Of a stretch of 64,000 nucleotides of DNA, positions 35,172 through 45,874 are shown one piece after another (positions within the stretch are counted from its first letter, which is position 1; the number at the start of each line of letters is the position of its first letter). The position numbers were made by a program, and so were the translations under genes. The notes under the pieces are model-generated. The model ran no database searches and was not told the origin of the DNA. It saw only the letters and a program-made list of their open reading frames with translations. Source of the DNA: Kitagawia praeruptora (lineage: Eukaryota; Streptophyta; Magnoliopsida; Apiales; Apiaceae); contig CM075351.1 of the NCBI GenBank assembly GCA_037693485.1, positions 104,488,001 to 104,552,000 on the forward strand, written 5' to 3'.

Positions 35172-35972
35172 TAACTCTTTGTGAATGGGTGTCTACCTGG
35201 GGACTTGAATTCATTTCGAGTTCCATGTTATCCAGTAACAAGAACTGGGAGAACGATGTAAGCTACAAAGGTAGCGTATTATCCATCCACGGACCGTGTG
35301 TGATTAGGGCGAATTGGATCGGGTTTGAATAGGATTTTAGATTCCGTATCGAGCTTCAGATCGATAAACCAAAAAAATTCAAATTTAGATTCATATCCAA
35401 ATTCGGATCCAAAAATTCAGTTTCAATATATTCCAAAAAAATCCAAAATCGGGTTAATTTTACATCCCTACTTCGCTCTCTCATTCAATCAATTGAGTCC
35501 ATCTCACTTGCACAAGGGCTACTGTAATTATGAACTGGTTGAAATGACTATAAGAGAGAGAGAGAGAGAGAGAGAGAGGTAGTAGCTTCTACGGATAGAA
35601 TAAAGGCTAATATTACCTAGCACAACTATGATTACGAGCTACTATGTGTATGTGTCTCTATTATAAATGAATTTAGCAGACAAATTGCAGACCAGAATCT
35701 GCATACGCATGGAAATATTTGGGGAATCGGAGAGATAAAATAGGACCGTCAATTTGTAACCCGACGGAAATAAATCCAATGCCACAAAATACGAATTTGG
35801 ATCAATAAAATGAATGATCAACCCGAAACAGTCACCAGAAAATTAATAAATTCTCTATTTATAATCTTTTATCTTTAAAATAATTAAATTCAAGTATAAT
35901 ACGAAAATTAATAAATCCTCTGTTTATTACCTTTTATTTTTAAAATAATTAAATTTAAGTATAATAAAGTAA
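35172..35972. other. No gene; GA microsatellite and small repeats
   Basis: The stretch contains a (GA)14-type microsatellite at about 35552-35579 and a diverged copy of 26633-26770. It also holds a decayed ATTCGGATCC-rich hAT-like segment at 35305-35475 ending TTTTACATCCCTA, and a ~66-bp direct repeat at about 35839-35970 ending AATTCAAGTATAATA. No coding sequence was recognised. Confidence 0.55.
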
Positions 35973-36531
35973 CTAGCTTATAGCCTGTGCGAAGCACGGG
36001 TTACTTTTAAATACTTTTAAAATTATATAATTAAATAAAATAGAGAATAATTTATTACAAATTTATTAGTAATAATAATAGTTTAATAAATGATATGTAT
36101 TGATTAGAATTAATAATATAAAATCTTAATGTAAATTTTTTGTTGATGGGATTTGAACCTTGATATTTGGAAGAGGGATTTAAATAAAGAATATTACTTA
36201 TTATTAGATCTAACGGCTATGTGAAAAGTATTTATGTTTGATATATGGTGTTGAAAAAGAAGAGAAAAGCCGAAGAAGATTGTGTATTGAATTGATGAAG
36301 ATTGCGCAGATGAGGTTTAGAAGAATAGAGTTCTGTAAGGCAACGGAGGTTTTAAGTTTAGCTGTATTATTAATGGTGTAAATATAAAATACTACTCTGT
36401 ATTGGTTTAACGGAATTCATTTGATTTGTTTTATATTATAAATAATTTAAAATTAAATAATTAGAGTGAAAACCAAAACTTAGGAGAAAACCAAAACTTT
36501 CAATGTTTCGACTTTAATATAATAGTATAGA
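35973..36531 (-). mobile_element. Non-autonomous Helitron
   Basis: On the minus strand the element begins TCTATACTATTATATTAAAG and ends with a hairpin CCCGTGCTTCGCACAGG followed ten bases later by CTAG. It is inserted between host A and T, exactly the plant Helitron rule (5' TC, subterminal hairpin, 3' CTRR, A|T target, no duplication). It is 559 bp and carries no Rep/helicase. Confidence 0.85.
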
Positions 36532-36901
36532 TAGATATCACGTGCAATAATTAAAATAACTAAATTTAAGTATAATAAAGTAATTTTACGTGTAATAATA
36601 AAAGAGACGGCTAGCTTTTTTTATAATTATTTAATATTAATAACAATATTTCTTATATGTACCCTTTTTTACATCTCAGAAGTGGGTATAATAAATATTA
36701 TGTAACATCCTGATTCAAATTAAGTATATTAGTAACTTTAGTCATGAGCTTAGTGATGGAATTGGTTAGAAAGAAAAGGATTAAGTTAAATTTATAAATT
36801 TAAAAGATTATTGGTGTCTGGTGGGAATATTTTTAAAGGAAAAAAAAAGTAAAGTGATGACCACGGGAGTATGATAAGATCAGAATAATGTTAATAGATA
36901 A
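36532..36901. other. Intervening AT-rich sequence
   Basis: No gene or complete element was recognised between the two Helitrons. A TGTAACATCCTGATTC at about 36702 resembles the start of a plant LTR but has no partner. Confidence 0.5.
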
Positions 36902-37873
36902 TAAGCTTATAACCCGTGCAATACACGAGTTTCTTGTATTATGTTATAAATTTTATTTAATATTATAATTATATTTTTATATATTAATTATTATAATATA
37001 CTCATATTTGCGGATTATACTAATTTTTTCTTATTATAAATAACGTATATGATTTTTAATATATTATATAATTAATTAAAAAATATGGTGTGATATTTTC
37101 GGGTATATATTGTAAGATTAGTTGTAAATTAAAATGGTAACGTGTTTTAATTAGAAAATATTAATGATTGAAAGATATGATACGATTGATCTTTTGAGGT
37201 GTTTTTAAAAGGTAATATCTTCAACTAAAAGTAAATATGATAAAGGCAATCGACTAATTATCATTAATTATATTATGTTATTATTTATTTTAGGTGTTAC
37301 ATTTTTCTTCAAAATTATGGTATGATATTTTCAGGTTTATATTAATGATTGTAAGATTTGTTTTAAATTAAAATGGTAAGGTGTTTTAATTTCGAAAGGA
37401 AATATTAATGATTGATTGATGTTTTTAAGTATTTATAAAAGGTAATATCTTCAACTAAAAGTAAATTTGAAAAAGGCAATCGACTAATTATCATTAATTT
37501 TATCATGTTAATGTGAAAAAGGTAATAAACTAATTACCATTAATTTTATTATATTAATCAACTAATTACCATTAATTATATTATGTTATTATTTATTTTA
37601 GGTGTTACATTTTTCTTGAAAATTATGGTGTGATATTTTCGAGTATATATTTTTAGATGTTTATAACAGGTAATATCTTCAACTAAAAGTAAATGTGAAA
37701 AAGGCAATCGACTAATTACAATTAATTATATTATGTTATTACTTATTTTAAGTGTATTTATTTTTCTTTATAATGAAGGGTAAATAAGTAAATTCACGAA
37801 GTATCAAAAAAATAGGTACAAAAAAACTGGTACCAAAATTTTTAATATTTCGGCTTTTATATAATAGAATAGA
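36902..37873 (-). mobile_element. Non-autonomous Helitron with internal repeats
   Basis: Minus-strand start TCTATTCTATTATATAAAAG and subterminal hairpin CTCGTGTATTGCACGGG show close kinship with the Helitron at 35973. The terminal tetranucleotide has decayed from CTAG to CTTA, so the 3' edge is less certain. The interior holds about three copies, at 200-240-bp spacing, of a block with GGTAATATCTTCAACTAAAA and AAGGCAATCGACTAATTA followed by TAGGTGTTACATTTTTC. Confidence 0.75.
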
Positions 37874-38513
37874 TTATGTTTTGTGAAAAAATGAAGATTC
37901 CCGTAAATGGTGGCCAATTTCAAGCATCAACTTTGAATTCGTAAATTATAAAAAAAAAAACTGATTGTGGAGAGTTGCATGATTATTGTAATATTTTTTA
38001 AATATAGGTTAGAATTTGAGAAGATCCATTTTTCTACACTAGATTTAATTAGTGTCAATAATCTAATTGATATTTTTATTACGTGGGATTAGAAGATTGG
38101 CTATTATTAATTATTAAATAAATATAATAATAGTAGATAAATTAGTTAGGAGGAAACTGAGAATAGATTGATTAGTAGAAATATTTTTTTTTTTTAACAA
38201 AATGGGCCACTAATTGGTTTCTTTCCCTGGGAGTTATAAACGAAAACTCTGTTCTAAAAATCGGTGATTAATCATCGATTAATTCCTGTTCCATGGGTTA
38301 TCGAATTGATTAATAATCCGATTATTTGATTAATTATTCCGATTAATTCTCAAATACCCGATTAATCCCTGGACAGTGCATCTACCGATTAAGTCCGATT
38401 CCAACTTTATACAAAACTGAGTCGAAAACAATAATTGATCAACCTGTATGGAATTTTTTTTCAGAAATAAGTTATTTATTCTGGAAAAAATTACGTAAAT
38501 ATGTATTTTTTTT
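37874..38513. other. No gene; CGATTAAT-rich stretch
   Basis: AT-rich sequence. At 38260-38400 there are about nine copies of CGATTAAT or close variants in irregular spacing. No element boundaries were established. Confidence 0.5.
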
Positions 38514-39971
38514 GGGAAATTCTATATGGTACCAATGTAGTTTTGGCTTTTTTACATGGTACCATCACTTTATTTGCTTCCCTAGTACCCTTAAACTTCT
38601 GTTTCCTTCTAAGTAATAACCCTTCGTCAGTTGAAACGTTGCAGAACCCTTAAAAAGCCAAAACTTGTAATATAAAATGATGAAAAATTCTATATGGTAC
38701 CAATGTAGTTTTGGCTTTTCTACTTGGTACCATCACTTTATTTGCTTCTCTACATGGTACCCTGATTTGCTAAAAAATAAGGATTTAAATTGCAAGCACA
38801 CAATTTCATCATTTTAATACTTGAGATATCGATCCACAGAGACTATATATTTTTCGCGTTTCATTAATTTTTTAATTTAGGCGCACTAGATCAAGTTTAG
38901 AAAATTCAGGTTTCCTATTTAATTGCTAAAAGGAAAATTAATCTATTTTTAAAGGAAAATTAATTTATTCTAATTCTAAACTAATTAATAGAAAGAACAA
39001 AAGCTAAATTAATGTAAAATTTCTAAATTTGAATTAAAACTAGATTTTTAATCTAAAACATTTTTTTGCTCCCTGAGATATCTGTAAGGGTTGTACATTT
39101 CCAGAAGGTAACATCCTTGTGCCAGACATATTCTCGGACGAGTTTAGTGATGACATGCCACTATTAAATGGCTTTGTCATCTCAATAAAAGGCTGGGTAG
39201 AAACTGCTTCTGTTCCGTGCATTTCAATAGCTGAAGCATTAGGAGGATTATCGGTTGCATTAGAATAACTACTAGGAGAACGATTCATGTGGATAGGTTT
39301 TGGTTGGACATGATCTTCTACTGTATATCCTTATCGTATCATCTGCATAAACATACATTTAGATACACACAAATAGCAAAAAGGAGGCAGTGCTTGATAC
39401 ACACAAGGAGCAAAAAAACGTGTTAGATTAAAAATCTAGTTTTAATTCAAATTTAGAAATTTTACATTAATTTAGTTTTTGTTCTTTTTATTAATTAGTT
39501 TAGAATTAGAATAAATTTAATTTTCCTTTAAAAATAGATTAATTTTCCTTTTAGCAATTAAATAGGAACCTGAATTTTCTAAACTTGATCAATTACGCCT
39601 AAATTAAAAAATTAAGGAAACGCGAAAAATATATAGTCTCTGTGGATCGATATCTCAAGTATTAAAATGATGAAATTGTGTGCTTGCAATTTAAATCCTT
39701 ATTTTTTAGCAAATCATGTAATTATCATGTAGAGAAACAAATAAAATGATGGTACCAATTAGAAAAGCCAAAACTATATTGGTACCATATAAAATTTTTC
39801 ATCATTTTATATTACAAGTTTTGGCTTTTTAACGGTTCTACAACGTTTCAGCCGACGGGGGTTATAACTTAGAAGGAAACAGAAGTTTAGGGGTACCATG
39901 TAGAGAAGCAATTAAAGTGATAGTATCACGTAGAAAAGTTAAAACTACAATGGTATCATATAGAATTTCCC
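38514..39971. mobile_element. Pack-MULE with ~560-bp inverted arms
   Basis: Arms 38514-39072 and 39407-39971 are inverted copies that begin GGGAAATTCTATATGG. They enclose 334 bp of unrelated sequence containing an exon-like fragment. The arm termini carry repeated TGGTACCA motifs, as in the MULE at 14305. Flanks are T-rich (T8 on each side), so an 8-9-bp duplication is plausible but not informative. There is no transposase. Each arm also contains an internal direct repeat of its own tip (38688-38760 repeats 38514-38590). Confidence 0.82.
39073..39339 (-). pseudogene. Host exon fragment captured by the Pack-MULE
   Basis: On the minus strand an acceptor-like TTTATGCAG is followed by a reading frame rich in Ser, Asn, Pro and Gln. 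It includes MNRSPSSYSNATDNPPNAS and RMLPSGNVQPLQISQG, and ends abruptly at the MULE arm. One in-frame stop occurs near the start of the fragment (about 39330). Composition and a sharp junction with the arm indicate a captured piece of a nuclear gene. The 'RMLP.GN.Q.LQ.SQG' block recalls the Gln-rich C-terminal region of plant SPT20-like/PHL proteins, but this is from memory and low confidence. Confidence 0.5.
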
Positions 39972-40701
39972 TTTTTTTTCTAGAATATGTAACTTAGTTT
40001 TGCAAGATAAATGAATATTAAACTTCATATACACATTTTTTTCTAAAAAAATATGTAAATACGAATTTTTTTCTAAAATTAGTAAATTATAAGGTTGATT
40101 TAAAATTTGGGAAAAGGGACATTATTTTTTTTTGAAACTAGAAAAGGGGCATTATTATACATGAAGATGAAGATGACTGGTCCCATTTGGTAACAACCGA
40201 AAAAATGAGCCATTTTTTGGTCGATTTTTATGTGAATTGTTCACATAAATTTTCATAAATAATTTTTTAAACAAATTAATACATAAAAAAGATATTAACT
40301 CAATTAAAATTCGAATTCAATTTCGATGTATTTTTGTAATAAATTGATCCTAGTGCTACATGAATTATTAAGAATTCGGCTGCACAGTCCAAGCATGAAA
40401 AATCAAACTCACAGCTATAAATTCCTTCTCAACTCATTACCCATACCCAACACCCTCCACGTGTCATCAAAACCTTGCTCAAATTATTATATCAAACTGT
40501 TGAAACCCCAACAACTGTACAAGACTTGACTCCTATACTCCCAGACCTATACACACAACCTATACACACACGCCATAAACGAGTGTAACTCTCTCTCTTT
40601 CTCTTTCTCTATTTTAGGATTTTCAATTACCATTTACCAAGGTGTTCTCTTCTCTCTCTCGCTCTCGCTCTCGCTCGCTCTCTCTCTCAAGGTTTTCAAT
40701 C
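39972..40701. other. Upstream region of the PB1 gene
   Basis: No coding sequence was recognised. From about 40590 the sequence becomes CT-rich (CTCTCTCTTTCTC, then CTCTCGCTCTCGCTCTCGCT near 40655), the usual composition of plant 5' untranslated leaders, ending 10 bp before the ATG. A clear TATA box was not identified. Confidence 0.5.
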
Positions 40702-41174
40702 ATGGAGAGTTCCATTGTCGTGAAGGTATCATTTTTACCCTCTCTATTCATCCTTTCCTCCCTCTCTATTAACTGGCGTCCTGCATTTTTGATTTGTGTC
40801 TTTTTTACTACTAGACTTATATTTGTATGTGCATGTTTATGGTATGCCCCTGATTGTATAAGACATGTGCCTGATTTTTTCTAATTTAGGTTTTATATTC
40901 ATGTTGTGTTATCTCTCTTTTGCATGTTTATCTTTGATGTATTGGACAGGTTAAATACAGTGGAACACTTAGGCGCTTCACTTCACGAATCGTTGGTGGG
41001 AAGCTTGAGTTTGATATGAATGCTTTAAGACAGAAAGTTCATTATCTTTTTAGCATTCCTGCTGCTACTGAACTTACATTGACCTACATTGATGACGACG
41101 GCGATGTAGTGACAATAGCTGATGACGATGATCTTGATGAAATTGGGAGGCAGTATCGGCAAACTACCCCGTGA
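40702..41174 (+). CDS. PB1-domain-only protein, NBR1/Joka2-like N-terminus
   Basis: There are two exons: 40702-40725 and 40950-41174, with a 224-bp GT-AG intron (AAG|GTATCA ... GGACAG|GTT). The 82-residue product is essentially one PB1 domain. It starts MESSIVVKVKY, has the basic-cluster lysines near residues 8-10 and an intact acidic OPCA segment (YIDDDGDVVTIADDDDLDEI, about residues 53-72), and then stops at TGA eleven residues later. In plants this N-terminal PB1 belongs to the selective-autophagy receptor NBR1 (Joka2), where it drives oligomerisation. Full-length NBR1 also has ZZ, four-tryptophan, LIR and UBA segments, all absent here. The retained intron argues for a DNA-level duplication rather than a retrocopy. 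It could be a short functional protein or a truncated duplicate; no lesion is visible in the PB1 frame. Confidence 0.75.
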
Positions 41175-42430
41175 TCATCTACCCCGTGAATCAAGTGATG
41201 GAGAGTACAACTACCCAGTGGATCAAGTGAATCTAGTGATGATCTAGACTTTTGTTGTTTATGGTTCTAGCTGAAATGGTTTTATTGTCTAGTTTTGTGA
41301 ATCTCTTTCAACTTATCTTCTCGGTGCTGATGCTTAGTTTTGGTAAAACTTTTGCTTCAAATTGACAACACTCCTATCCACTTTTAATTTTTTGCTTAAT
41401 ATTTGTTGCATTTTATAAATAAGTTATTTAAATTAGTTTTTACCTGGCCAAACACAACAATTCATAACATATGTATATATATATAACAAAGAACAAAATA
41501 CTACATGTTCATTAATTTAATAATTTATTATTTATATTTGAATATAAAATATTATTTATTTTATTATATTATTTTTTAGTATTGTCAAGAAAATTTTTGG
41601 ACCCCCTTAAAAAATGCTTTAGGTCCGTTAGGACGCGTACTTTAGAGTTTTCAGTTTATCACACCAAAACAGCATTTGCGAAATCATGATAGTCGAGTGC
41701 ATGCAAGTTACATACAACGACTTGCGTTATTGTGTTTATTAAATTCCAATATTATGAAACAAACATATGAAAATTTAGAAATATTAAAATATCTGAGGAA
41801 ACTAAACCTAAATGATATAGAGTAGATAACTAGAGTAGCTAAAATGCTAAAGCTAAGCCCAGTACAATTATATACGTCTTCATATAAAATTGACCTTAGT
41901 CGGAATCAGTGACACATACATCCATCAATGTGAAGTATACATCCATATTTACGAGGATTGTAAAATTTCAATCCTTCCGAACCCAATCTATCCCGTTTTG
42001 CTTGAAAATAAAACAAGTATACAGATTGAACCCCTCTCAAAATGTTAAATCTTCTCAAAATATTGTTGATCCTATTTTGAACAAGTCTTGTAAGATGCAT
42101 ATTTTACAAACTTTTCATGAATTTAATAGCTCAAATTTTATTGCATCATTTTCCAGCGCATTGACTTATTTTTTATTGCGAAAAAAATTGTTTTGTTTGA
42201 TTGAAAATCGGTACCTTATACACAAAGAAACCTTATTATCAAATATAAAAGCACACAAGAAATTAGAACGAAAGACCGGCTGTGTTTGGGCTCTGGCCCA
42301 TTGCAATTTGCAAAGCAAGGAAAACACAAACCAGACAGAAAGCTAGAAAGAGTGTGTAGTTTCCTTCGTTTCATTTGAGGACTTGGCTATCCTGGAACTC
42401 CTGCTATCCTGGAACTCGAGTATCTTCAAC
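41175..42430. other. 3' flank and intergenic sequence
   Basis: Directly after the stop codon there is a short imperfect duplication (CCCCGTGAATCAAGTGATG / CCAGTGGATCAAGTGAATC). The rest is AT-rich. A 145-codon frame at 41909-42346 has no recognisable motif, an overlapping frame on the other strand and AT-driven composition; I do not regard it as a gene. Confidence 0.5.
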
Positions 42431-43294
42431 GAGGCTAAAAAAAAAATAATTGGCTAAAATTTATTGAACCTTTAGGGTGTTTTGCTCCAATGTGAATTGA
42501 ATAAAATGATTGGTTATATTTCAAAAAATGAATTATTATTATTATTATTAAGTTTTTTGGTCAAATTATGGAAAGAAAACGAACGGAAAATGACATGACA
42601 TTTATTAGAGTTTCAAAGAAGAGTATAATGTTCCTGAGATTACCTCAGGGACTTACATGAGATCCTTTGCCTAAATTCTTATAAAATATGGGGTGGGCAT
42701 TTTTGTAAAATCAAAAATTTTTAATTAGCCCTGCGGACCCAAGCAAATTTAAAGTATACTCCCTCTATCCCATCCATTTCTTTACAATTTCCTTTTTGGG
42801 CCATCCCACCATTTCTTTACATTACCCAAAATAGTAAGTTTTAACACTATTACACCCACTACTTCACTTATTTTAATAATACTTTACACTATTTCACCCA
42901 CTACTTAACTTATTTTAACAATAAAATCACTATTACACCCACTACTTCACTTATTTTAACAATAAAATCACTATTACACCCACTACCTCATTTATTTTAA
43001 CAATATTACACCCACTATCCTTGACCTCCGTGCCCAGCCGTCATGTAAAGAACCGGCTGGGACGGAGGGAGTATTTTGTAGGTATCTCAGGAAAATTCCC
43101 TGAGGTCAATCTCATGAACCTTTTTCTCTTCAACAAATATGACGAATATTGAAAAAATATAGAGAATTGGCTAAAATTTTAGACAAGAGGATTGTCCCTT
43201 TGGAGTGATGAATTTTTACATATTATGTATAATTTTCAATTTTGATAAGTTATTTAAAATTTTAGGTAAGGGATTTGCCTCATTGAAGATGCTC
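42430..43294. mobile_element. Tourist-like element, left end indistinct
   Basis: The right end CATTGAAGATGCTC followed by TTA, and interior text (TTGGCTAAAATTTATTGAACC, TAAGGGATTTGCC) similar to 43298-43724, indicate a related PIF/Harbinger-derived MITE. A clear GAGCATCTCC left end was not found. It contains the Stowaway MITE 42759-43071. Confidence 0.5.
42759..43071. mobile_element. Stowaway MITE with internal minisatellite
   Basis: This 313-bp element is flanked by TA, with termini CTCCCTCTATCCCATCC / GGCTGGGACGGAGGGAG. Internally, units of about 45 bp containing TATTACACCCACTACTTCAC and TTATTTTAACAATAAAATC are repeated four to five times (about 42845-43020). The same CACCCACTAC core is expanded in the MITE at 34741. 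Confidence 0.92.
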
Positions 43295-43297
43295 TTA

Positions 43298-43724
43298 GAG
43301 CATCTCCAAGGGAGATAGCTAAAATGGTTAGCTAAAATAACATAAATTAATGGTTAGCTAAAATTTGCTGAACCTATAATAGATTGTGTTCCAATAGTGC
43401 TAGCTATAATGATTAGCTATAATTCAAAAACAATATTTTATTATTATTTATAAACCTCAAATACATAAACTGTAAAAATCCTTGTTACTCCAACCATGTT
43501 TATGTATCCTGATTATGTAAAATTAAATGCAAAGATGACGTGGCACAAGAATAGAAGATATGTAAATTTTTTAGAGGATTTCTAAATATAGAGGATCTGT
43601 ATCTTGTTTTCTAAAATTTTGACTAACAGTTGGTACCATTGGAGGATAACTTTTTAGCATATTAGGTAAAAATTTCTGCCAAATCAGATTTATAGCTAAG
43701 GGGTAGGGGTGATTGGAGATGCTC
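43298..43724. mobile_element. Tourist-like MITE (PIF/Harbinger), TSD TTA
   Basis: Ends GAGCATCTCCAAGGG and GATTGGAGATGCTC are inverted and flanked by TTA (43295-43297 and 43725-43727), the duplication of PIF/Harbinger elements. It is 427 bp and non-coding. It abuts the right end of the related element 42430-43294, sharing the TTA. Confidence 0.88.
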
Positions 43725-43741
43725 TTATGACTTAAATAATA

Positions 43742-43990
43742 CTCCCTCTGTCCCATGTAATTATTTACATTTGCGGACCAATTTTCGGCACAGATTTTAA
43801 GGTGCATTTTAAGTATAGTTCTATAACTTATTTTTGATATTTTTTTTTTTACAAAAATAGAACAATCCTATTTTTATACAAAAAAATGAAAATATCAAAA
43901 ATAAGTTATAGAACTATTCTTAAAATGCACCTTAAAATGTGTGTCAGATACGTAGTTTTTTATGTAAAAAAATGGATGAGACGGAGGGAG
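43742..43990. mobile_element. Stowaway-like MITE, 249-bp hairpin family
   Basis: This element is flanked by TA, with termini CTCCCTCTGTCCCATGTAA / GATGAGACGGAGGGAG. It is 249 bp, the same length and arm sequence as 26308-26556 (ATAACTTATTTTTGATATTT and inverse). It is essentially one long foldback. Confidence 0.92.
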
Positions 43991-43992
43991 TA

Positions 43993-45161
43993 TTTAGAAA
44001 AAATTTGGAAATTCTTTTGTAATACTTAACACTTTTTATATATATATTGTTTCTTGTTTTCTGATTTACGACTGGATATTAAGTGTTTTGTTAAAGTTTA
44101 CTGCGTTTACCATGGCCTTCTTCAATGCTTTTTACCTCATTATGCATGACTCTTCTTTTCTTTTTCATACTTTGTAAGTTTCTCAATAAAACAGAATAGT
44201 GTAATATTTCATCGTAATGGTGTAGTATAGCATTGAGAAAAATATTTCTAAAATTAATTTTAGAAGCATTTCTTAAAATTAATTTTTAAAATTACGTGAT
44301 TTTAATTCTTTGTTATCTTATTTATAGAGATCTCATAGTGACATTAATGATTGTGATGATATGTCCTATAGCATTAACATATATATTTGCTCATAGAAAT
44401 AATAAAAAATAATTTATGGATTCAAATTTCCAAATGAAATAATTTGTTTAAAATAAAATATTTGTTCTTATTTAAATACAAAACATTTAATTGGAATATC
44501 ATTTTTGTTGTAGTAAAAATACATAATTCCTTTTTGTGACATAGAGTATGTGTTGATGGAAGATTTTCGTAACATGAAATTGGAGCTTTGCTGGAATATT
44601 AGTGTGATTTGTACGAATATATACCTATTTTTAGAGATTAGGGTTATGAAAAATAGAGAAATTGGACTCAGTAGGTGTCTCGATTTGTCTCGTGTATCAG
44701 ATCCTTTTTTTGCCCAGATGGCGTACCAATTTATATTGGATCAAGCCTGCATAGTTGAAATTGTGTCTAACCTTAGATAGACTATACGGAGAACTTCGTT
44801 AATGCGGGATTGATTTATCTGATTTAGGAAAATAATTGATTTTATCCGATTTAATCTAGGCGTTGTGATATCTTTTTAATTTAAAAAATATCGTTTGGAG
44901 ATATATTCCTTTATTCGTTGATTATTTGAGATTGATTCTTTACTTATTTTAGATAAAGGATATTTCTTAACGATTAAGCAATAATTATTAATTTAAATTA
45001 ATAATCAATAATATTGAAAATTTGAAAAATATTAGATATGCCAAAAAAATGGTATCATAGCATGCAACTATGCAAGTCTTTATCAATATCTCATCGATGC
45101 TTCTTAAGAAAATGTTTTAATCAGAAAATGATGGTAATAAATGATTTAAAATTGATAAAAG
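43993..45161. other. No recognisable gene
   Basis: AT-rich sequence. A 76-codon frame at 44550-44780 has no recognised motif and no neighbouring exons. This is the target region of the Copia insertion; AAAAG at 45157-45161 is the left target duplication. Confidence 0.5.
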
Positions 45162-45710
45162 TGTTATATATTATTGTATGACTCTTAACTTTACAACTAC
45201 CACTACTACACATTTGAACTTAGGAGACACCACTTAAATAGCGTTTTTTGGGAAGCGCTATGCAAGTATGTTGCTTACATAGCGTTTTTGAAGAAAGTGT
45301 TATGCAAGTAATTAAGTAACACAATAAAATAAAAATAAAAAATAAAAAAATATACTTACATAGCGTGTTATTAGGAAGCGCTATGTAAGAATACACTTAC
45401 ATAGCGTTTTTAAAACACGTTATGTTAGATACTGTATTTTAAGTAATATCTTTTTAATTTTTGTAAATTTATGAATATTTATTTACTCTTACTACCTGTA
45501 TGTACAATCCAATAATAGGTTTCTTCTCAAATGACCTAATACTCTCTCCCTCGCCGCTCTCAATTATCTCTCCCTCGCCCTCTCAATATCTCTCCCTCTC
45601 CTCTCCGTCAAACTATCAATAAAATCAAACCGATCCCCAATTGAAACTATCGATCCCCAATCCCTAATTCCCAATCGATCTCCATCTTCCCCAGATCTCA
45701 TTTAAACTAC

Positions 45711-45874
45711 CTCGGCTTTCAAGAACTCGCTATGGCGGTTCCGTCTCTCCGACGCTTCGTACTCTACTTGGAGCGGTCCTTCTACTCTCTTCGCTCCTGA
45801 TGACGCTTCGATTCGCGCTTGCATCGCCTCTTCTTGCTCCATAACTCATCTCCTTCGTGAACACATCGTTCCAG
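45711..45874 (+). pseudogene. Captured FAS1 (fasciclin-like) exon fragment
   Basis: The segment encodes, with a frame change near 45745, LGFQELAMAVPSL and then SGPSTLFAPDDASIRACI and ITHLLREHIVP, ending at a GT donor (45875). 'TLFAPDD..I' and 'LLREHIVPG' are hallmarks of the H1 and following region of plant fasciclin-domain (FLA-type) proteins. A preceding pyrimidine-rich tract and a following CT-rich stretch resemble the original gene's surroundings. The single frameshift and missing remainder of the domain make it a non-functional fragment. Confidence 0.7.

Noticed and set aside
38260..38400. CGATTAAT clusters as a regulatory array
   Set aside because: Spacing is irregular, the motif is AT-rich and easily arises by chance or in decayed repeats, and no element boundaries were found.
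41909..42346. 145-codon open frame
   Set aside because: No recognisable motif, competing frame on the opposite strand, AT-rich composition and no supporting splice or leader structure.
44550..44780. 76-codon frame as a small gene
   Set aside because: No recognised domain, no adjacent exon structure and no promoter-like features; left as unannotated sequence.
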